DNA from: Rhea pennata
Lineage: Eukaryota > Chordata > Aves > Rheiformes > Rheidae
DNA: 64,000 nucleotides
Assembly: GCF_028389875.1 (NCBI RefSeq)
Contig: NC_084672.1
Span: forward strand, 1,137,501-1,201,500
Reading direction: 5' to 3'
How positions within the stretch are numbered: the first letter of the stretch is position 1; each line of letters starts with the position of its first letter. Positions 40,701 to 49,700 of this stretch are shown piece by piece. Both the position numbers and the translations under genes were made by a program. The notes beneath the pieces are model-generated. The model made no database searches. It saw only the letters and a list, made by a program, of their open reading frames with translations, and was not told where the DNA came from.

Positions 40701-43700
40701 AATCCTGACTAGAATTAAAGCACCTAGTGAGTTGCTAAGCACTGGAACACTTCAGTGGGCATGTGGTGAATTACTTGAAATCTTTACAGCAGGATTTGGA
40801 AGTTTTTCCAAACAATCTGCTCTAGTCAGAGGAGAAGTAACCAGCATGCTCTCTCTGCCTTAAAACAGTAACAAAAAAACCCACCATCCTCCATCCAGTC
40901 TTTACAATTTCACTCCTTGAGCCCTGCATTGTAATCCTATCTATCCAGGAATAATTTTGGACTGTTGCCTATTGCACATAGATCTGCTGCTTCATCACCT
41001 TGCACTGAGAACTGCGAGCCATCCTCATCCACAGCTACCTGATTGTGCTCTGGAGGGATAACATCTGGCACTGCAGCATCAGGATCAGATATCTCCTGAG
41101 ACAGCAACTGCTGAGAAGATGTCTGGATAATGCAACAGCTTTCCAAATGAGCTATGAAATCATGGTCACAATCTACTCCAGACTGTTAGGTAGAAAATGT
41201 ACCTTTGCTCCCTCTCTTGCCTCTGAGGGTTCTGCCTAAGGGGTGCACCTTCACATTATGTCTGGGAAGCAAGTTTGCAAGAAGCAGACACACAAATTTC
41301 ATCTAGCTAGGCTGAGGAAAAACAGCTATGAAATCACAGTGGCAACACAGATTTCAATGCAGCTGTACCAGCTCTCCTGGGACATAGATTCACACTCCAC
41401 AAGTTAACTTGCCCTAAACATTGATTTGTTCTTCTTTGCTGAAGACAGTGGCAACATGTTTGTGACTAGCCTCAGGATTTCATAATGGACAAGGCTTTGA
41501 ACTCTCTTCTCTGATCCTGGTGTAGTCTCCCTCTGAAGCACCACAAACCCAGCCTGTGCTCCTTTCTTTGTGCAATGCAGCGCCTGAGATATGTTCTAAT
41601 ATATTCAAACTCCTACTGGAGATAGCTGCAATTCCTCCCAGGCCTATGTTCAGAAGACAACACTGTCCAGCTAAGCCATCACTATTTGCATTTTCTAGGA
41701 CAGTTATTTTCTGCAGGCTCACTCTCTTCACTGTGTCCAGGAAGAAAGCAAGGAGACCACTGTCCTGCAGACACTCAGAATAAATGTCTAGTGGGAAAGG
41801 GTGAGCCCCAAAAGAAAAATTGCTATTTTTCTACTCCAGCCACAAAGCAGAAGGGAGAAATGCCTTTGCAGAAATTAATTCCTAGATACTACTACATATA
41901 AGGTATTTATGGATACAAAAAATGTTTCATTTGCATTATATTCAGATGGGTCAATGTGAAAACTTGGACCCAGGGGAGTAAATGGGAATTTTGCTGTTCA
42001 GTTCATGGGAGTCAAGATATTACTCAGAAAGCCCAATTTCCTGGCAGGCATAAACTGATGTTTGCAGGGAAATGAAAACAAATACTCCATCTCCCCATCA
42101 AAGAAGGCCTGCAGCAGGTCAGGAGGAAAACATGACAGCAAGAGACCTGAGGTTCAGCATACATTGAAGTTGAGTCAGGTATTTGAGAAAAGTAAGTAAA
42201 TACAGAAAACTAAGCAGGAGAAGAAAAAGCCTGTGCTCTAAAATAATTTCCATGACTTGCAGGAGCCAGTCACAAATGCTGCAAAATCACTGCTTGGTGC
42301 TAAGCAAGCAAATTTTCCTAACTAGAAATTTGAAACAGTGGCCAGCATTCCCATAACAAAAATGCTTGTGGAAATGACTGTGTGCATACACTTCTGGAAA
42401 TCTGACTGTCTCAGAGTGAGGAGCTCCAGGCCACCCAGCTATACACCCACCAGAGGGATCCACAGCACTGCTAATCACTGTCATGCCAGCACTCCTTCCA
42501 AATAAAATATCATTGCTTAGCAAGACTACATAAAATTCATGGTTTCCCCACGCAAAGATTATGGTTCAGTTACTTCTTTTAGTGATTTGAGGGTTTTTCC
42601 TTCTAGCCAGCCCTGTGGCAAATGGGACCTTCAGCACAGCAAAGTTCAAACTAAGAGCAGCATCATTCACAGATAAAAGTTGTATACTGGAAGCTTAACA
42701 TGAGAGATGAATGCTGGGGTTTAAGATTAACACGTCTGCTGAGGGAATTTAGGGGACTCAGCACCTCAAAGGCTTGGTGCATTTTCATTTATCTTTTTAC
42801 TGTATACTTCAAAGTTATAGAACTAAAATGATGAATCCTGGGACCAGGATGCTATGGCTCATTGAAAAAATGCAAGAAAAAAGAAAATACCTTGAACGCC
42901 ACATGTTTTCCACACAGCTGGCTCCTTTCTGTCTTGCACTCCCCTAGCTTCCATCGCCAGTCCCTGTGAGTTGTGCTCTGGAGTATGGCGTTTATATATT
43001 CTGTGGGGCTGAGCTGTGCCATCCTTGCGAAAATCCGCAGCTAGTGGTTCAATGAAATAATCTTCATTCACGAGCTGAAACACGCCTTTCTAGGAGAGAG
43101 AGAGAGAGAGAGAGTTGTAACTGCAAAGCCATCTGTACCAAACACATACTCACAATGATAAAATCAGGAATTAGATAGGTTTGCAAAACTTCCCAGAAAA
43201 AAACAAATCTTCTCTACAGAAACTATTTTTATCGATGTTTTGAGCTTTGAACTCTCAGACAAAAGAGAATAATCCATCATGGATGAAAGTTTAAGAAAGC
43301 AAAAAGCTAAAGAGACTCCAATCACAAACTGCAGATATGTAATGAACTGGAAGGATGGGACTGTAAGGAGGAGTTGAGACACAGAAATGAATTCTCCAGA
43401 GAAACAGAATCAGAACACATCACAAGTATGTGCATATGATCACAGACATTCTTTTCTCCTCTGTGCTGAAGTCACCTCTCTTTCACCTTACTGGAGTTCT
43501 GGAGTGTCCAGGAAGCCAGTCCAAAGTACTGGCTTTGACTACAGCGCAGTTCCAGTCTTTTGAGTAGCTGTTGCACAAATGGAAGTATTTTCATAAGGAT
43601 ATCCTCCTAAGATAAAGCCAGTTGCTTCTGCCTTTTGTGCTATCTAAGCACCACCATTCTGAACCATTGAGTTACAGACTTCCTATGGTCAAACCTCAAA

Positions 43701-46700
43701 AATCCTTTAGGGAAGAGGAAGAGGAAGAAGAATCTGTAGGAGTACTTGATCATGGCAGGAACTCAAATCAAGGAAAATCAGTATTAGGATAAGGAGCATT
43801 GTCTCTAAATGCAACAGAGAGGCTGTGTTATTGGCATCTTTCCTTTAGCAGGAAATGAAATCCTAAAACTTTCTTTGGTTAATTACGAGCTCTCTGACCC
43901 CTGGCCCAGCTGCAATACTTCGTTACAGAGTCACCCAGGACTCCAGAGCCTCTGAACTGTATCTCAAGTACAAACAGCTATTTGAAAATGCTTGCATTTG
44001 CCTGATGGGAAGTTCTTTGAAAGGACAGCTTCATTCCAAGGACAGAGTTTCTGAACTGCAGTCTGCAGGTTTATTGCAAGCAGACAGTCATTCAGTTAGG
44101 AGAGGATGCTGCCATTAGCAATATTTCTTAAGTGTATTATATCCCATAACACAACTCCATCTGTTCTTTATAGAGTCAGTTACTTCAGAGCAGCCTCACT
44201 CTTGTCTGGAGCAGGCTGAGGCATCCTATGCTTACTCAACAACTCGTTCATGTTCAGCTTTGTCTATTATCTTCAAGAGACCACAGTGAGTCCCAGGGAG
44301 GTTCTGGGCTGTTTAGAGAATGCAGTAGCACTCAGTGGGATTTGCTGTCATCGAGAAGGTATATTTATCTCTGTATAAACACATTTGGTTAACCTTTTTG
44401 CATTTTTATGTCATAATCCATTTTAGTAAACTGTACTAACACCTGTAACTCCTGCTTTTTTTACTCTCTCTCACAACAGTTTCTAACAACAGCATTAAAA
44501 AAATCTTGGAAAGCACAAAATTTTACTGGAAAACTAGCGCAAGAGAGAACAGAATCCAGCTCTTAAGACTGAATTTTATTTTAAAATCATTGACAGAAAG
44601 AGTTCAAAGTCTTGTAACTAAGAAAATTCAAGCCTGGCCATAAAAACAGAGCTGACATAAGACAGGCCAAGTGTGTTAAATAAGGTGTAATTACTCCATG
44701 TTGCACTGTTGATAACTACTAGACCAGGTGCTGTGCAAAATGATAATAACAGAGAAACTTGGCTCTTAGAGATGCTAATGTAATGAATGTCAACACTTTA
44801 TATTGTCGTAAGTCGGAATTTTGGGTCAAAGTGTCTTTGCATTATGAGTTATGATTGCAAAGTGCTTTTAGTAAAGCAATATCGGGTTTGAAACACGAGG
44901 TATTACCATCATGTATAAACATAACATACTTATGAACCCTATAGGTCTATGCTTTCACAAAATAGTAATATGTTTCTTGTTTACACTCTTTAATACCTGG
45001 CGTGATTCCAACTGGTATGTGATTAATTCACTCTAACAAAGCAATAGTTCAAGGATACACATTACTTTCCATAACAATTATGCAAGTCAGATACTACATG
45101 TTGGTACAGTTTTCAGTAGTTTAGCATGTGTTTAGTATGTGTCTGATAAAAAGTCATTGTTTTAAGACTGAGTGGAGAAGCCTTAAAGCAATTTACAGGA
45201 ATCCGAGGTTCACAGTTTATGGACTGTAGGGCAGTGCGATGCTGGGCTACCTTACATCCCTCTTATGATGCTCAGCTAATGCCTTTTGTGAACTAAGGAT
45301 TTCTTCTGCTTCTTTACAATTAATAGCAATCCCTAGCATTTACATTATATTTTTCCTTTTCAATATACTTTACAAACATTAACTACATAGTTCTCCAAAT
45401 ACTATTACAAAATGGGCTGAGCTGGGAGACATATTATATGAATGAAAATCATTTAAAAAGTAATTTCCTGTCTTGTTCTACTACTTGTAGTTAATTTATA
45501 AAGCGATATTTAATTATGTTAATTAGTTCCTAGTATATATTTCAAAAATGACCTGTGTGGACATACTTCAGCCTACTCACTATTAGTAGTTTATTTTTGC
45601 CTGACTCACACTATAAGATTGGTTTTCCAAATCATATGGTAGTTTTTCAGCTCCCTGGCAGGATGAGGCGCACAAACATTTCCAAAACCATCACATATTA
45701 TGAGGGGGTGTCCATGTGCAGATGCACATTCACAGGAGCATTCATGACACTTTCTATTTCCGTGTACATTACAGAAATCACTATTTCTCTCAAACAAACG
45801 TTCACAAAAACGTGACTCAAATGCATATGGTTTCCTCTCAGATGCATTAGTCTATTTTTTAACTGAATGAATGAGCCTGGCTATTTTCTGCAGCATTTAT
45901 CCCTCTGAAGACACGAGTTATTATAGTCTCAGCTTGGTAGATGGAGAAGCTGCCCAAAGCTGCAGAGGAAGTCAATGCAAAGGCCATGTCAGAGCTTGGA
46001 CCGTGGATCCCAACTCTAAGCTAAGCTGCTTGTCTCTTGTCTCTAGCTCTCCCTGAGAAACTCTGGCAGGCTTCATCCAGGCCCAAAGCCCTTGCTGGCA
46101 GAAATCTAAGTTGCAGAACTAAGGGCAAAAGTGCAAATGAAAAGACCTGACCCAATTGCTCAATGAGCTATAAACTACAGGGAGCTGCTGAACACCCTCA
46201 GATACTGTTGTATTTGGTTATATCTCAGGATGTGCTCAGCATTTTGCATGACTTTCTCCATGCCACATTGACAGAGTAAACTCTTCTTGACCTCTGCCTT
46301 GACCACTACACACATTCAATGTCCCCCCCATGCTTGTGCCATTTCTGCCAACTTCTTTTTGATTTTGAAATCTTAGATCAGATCTAACACAGTCGAACAG
46401 CCATGGGTGTGTGACCTTGGCCCCTATCCTCTTAGTCCCTCCACCTCACCATCAGCCATGGGTGGAGAAGGTCTGACCACTCTTCCTGTAGCTTCATTGC
46501 TTCTGGTCATAAAAAGGCAGCAGTAACATCCACCTGCTGCTCATCTGCGCACAACACTCTGTATGTGCTTCAGTAGTGTAGTTTTGTGTTTCCAGACAAA
46601 GAGCAATGATTTGTGTGGCCTATGCAGATCTCTGAATTAGCCTGGTAGAACATGATGTATTTTAAAATCAATGTATAGACATACACTGTGTTTCTCTAAA

Positions 46701-49700
46701 CACATGAAGCTTAAAATACAAACACAGTCCCACAGCTGAACTGAAGCCACCTGCAGCAGGCCAGCAGATGCAATGATCTGATGAATCTCACACATGTGCA
46801 CACACAGCCCCTGCCACAGAGAGCCAGGGCTGGAAATTGCATCTCTCCAAATCCACAGATCCTGGGCATGAGAACTGCTAATGATTCTTCCCTCTGCAGC
46901 AGATCAGACCCCATACCCAGTGCATATCCTGAAGCAGCAGGGCTCAGTGTCTGGGGTGAGCCACTGCAAAGCAGAACTTCCCATACATTCCATTGCTTCC
47001 TGCAGTCCAGCCAGGGCACTTATTATCCCATCGCATCTGCTTGGGAATGGGGAGGTCTGCATATGATGTGAGTTACCAAACTATATGACGACATTTCTGC
47101 AAATGTCTAAGTGATTTTAATCTCTGGAGGGACTTGGTACCCGTGCTAGTGAGATGCAAACAAATGCATAATTATGTTAAAAGCAAAATCTTGCATTGCA
47201 GAGTATCTGTAACAATAGTATTACTTGAGAAAGTAACTTTGGCTTTCAGCAAGATTCACACTTTTAAATGTCAAGATCACATTGAAATTATGACTTTGCT
47301 CCTAAATCACTTGGATATGCTATAACTGCTGACTTTTTGTTGGCTAATCTTAACAGATGCAAGTAGGTGAGAATCTATTCTAACAGGTAAAGGAAGCTCT
47401 AAGTCAATGTATGTATTTCCTGTGTCACCACTAGGAAAGATACATTTCCCTTTATACCCACATCTAGCTTGTCATCACCACAAATTTCTAGTTTTTTTAT
47501 TGCTGTTGATCATTTATATAACAACATGGCAGCTTAGGTGTTTACAAAACACTAAGAAGCTTCATTATACATGAACTGCTTTATCATAAATATCTTCAGC
47601 CTTTGAACACCTTTTCAAATTTGTCTCACATAATCCTACGCTTATACATTAGAAGATGGAAGAGATAAGAAAAATCACAGAATCATAGAATGGCAAGGTT
47701 GGAAGGGACCTCTGGAGATCATCTAGTCCAACCCTCAGTGTAGCCTGAGGGATTGAATTGAATATATTGAATATAATATATATAATAAATATATAATATA
47801 TAATTGAACATAATATATAATTGAATTGAAATACGGGGATTGAAACCACGACCTTGGCATTAGCAGCAGCATGCTCTAAACAACTGAGCTAAACCTAAAA
47901 ATGCTTTCTTCAGGAATTTGGACAGAAACACAAACAAATATAGGCCCAAACAAAGTTCTGAAACCACTGCAATCCATGGGAAATTTCTGTTAACTTATTC
48001 AAGGCAGCATCAAACCTGTATGATGAAATCCTGACTCTGCTCCTGCCAATGAAGTTTTGCCATTGCTTTCCACAAAAAGATTTCACACAACTTCTACTAT
48101 TCTGTTATTGCTTAAAAATCTCAGTACTTACCAGTCCATCACATGTGCTGAGTGCTGCCAGACCACCTTTCAGTGTCTGGCTCTGAACCTCCCCAATCAT
48201 ATGGCAAGAGTTGTAACTGTGAGATCGGATCTTGGCGTTAGTGATTCCCCCGTACCGTCTCTCGCTAACAAACCCAGGTGCAAGGAGATTGTTATTAAGG
48301 CTTAAGTTGAATTTCAGGGCTTGTCCTTTGTAATGCAGTTCATAAAAGGCGAGAATATTGTTCCTGGAGGAAAGAGACCTTTTATGAATTGCTCGGTGAG
48401 ACAAATCATATGACAGGAATGATCCACTCTCGTCAATCTTGATTGGATGAACAATGTCATTGCTGGAATACTGCAGAACAGGATCTGTGAAGAAAGGATT
48501 TCCATGGTTAGTTTTAGAGTTAATAATCTTTCTTTTCAAAGCCCTTCAGCTAGATGCTGATCTCCAAAGAAAGTCAGTGGAATAGCTAAATAAGTACCTA
48601 TCATACCAATTTCCAGGACCTAGAAACAGTAAGTGCAGAATTCATTTTGCGCCACTAAAACAGCCCAATCTCAAGTGAGCTCGCCTGTTTTAGACACCTG
48701 CCTCAGGACGAGATGAACTGCAGGGCAGAAGTACCTCTTTCCTTCTGCTAACTGGCATCTGCATTCGGACATGAGCTCTGAGGCAGAGGCTGTGTCACAG
48801 CAATTCGGAGCTGGAGTTGAAGGACAGCAGATGGGGAATTCAGACAACCTGAATTATGTCAGCACCAACAGTCATGCCAGCTACAACTGCACCAGAGCAC
48901 CTCAGCTGCACTCCAACTCTTAGGGTGTTGTTTCAAGGCAGTTTGGGTCAGCCTAATCCAAGTGACTATGCTCTTCCCTTTCCCTCTCCAGCAACACATT
49001 CCCATTTCTTCCCACCAGCTAACGCTGCGCTCAGAGACTTTGTTGAGCCACCTCTGGTAGCTGATCCCACTCCAAAGTGCTGTGTTTCTTGCAGCAGTAG
49101 CTGTGAGGTTGCTTCCCAGCCAGATTAGATCCCTTGTGAATGGAAGGGGTGTCTCGTGTCCTAGGGCAGCTATGGGAACAGGCAGGAGGGCACAGCAGAG
49201 TGGAAGGGAGGGCAGAGACACTACGGGCATGGGGCGTGCGGGGAGCCTGGCTGGGCTCTCCTGCCCCTGGGGGTGCCCAAGGCAGGAGCAGGGACTGGGA
49301 TTCTCCCTGAGAGGGGGAACAAGAAGAGGGAAGGGACAGAGGAGTGTAAGGAAGGGACTGTGCTGCTCTGCTGCCCAGAAGCTGGCAGGCTCTGCACTGA
49401 CCAGCAACTGCTCTGCCGTAGCCGGGGCTATCCCCAGCTCCCTCGCACATCTTCCGGCAGCTGGGAAAAAATAAATTCCAGTTAGGAAATGGGCTCCGGC
49501 AGCAAAGGCTCCTGTGCCGGCTGCAGCGGTGCTCCCCAGGGCAGCCGGGATGCAGAGGTGCGGGGACCCCGGGGCAGCTCCCGGCTTCGCCTTTGCACCT
49601 AGGGCAACACCACGCAGCTCCGCGCACCCCGCGGCAGCTCCGCGCACCCCGCGGCAGCTCGCCCGCAGCTCCACGCGCCCAGGCAGCTCAGCCGCGCACC

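Larger units (their letters stand above)
43090..48131 (-). other. ADAMTS7: ADAMTS7 intron 2
   Basis: 5.0 kb, AT-rich; contains the tRNA-Ile/CR1 SINE at 47.67-47.90 kb and the (GA)n tract at its 3' end. No exon recognised. Confidence 0.6.

Noticed and set aside
47830-47896. A second tRNA gene (tRNA-Ile)
   Set aside because: The acceptor stem does not pair, the anticodon arm is disturbed and the sequence runs into a CR1 tail, so it is the head of a SINE.
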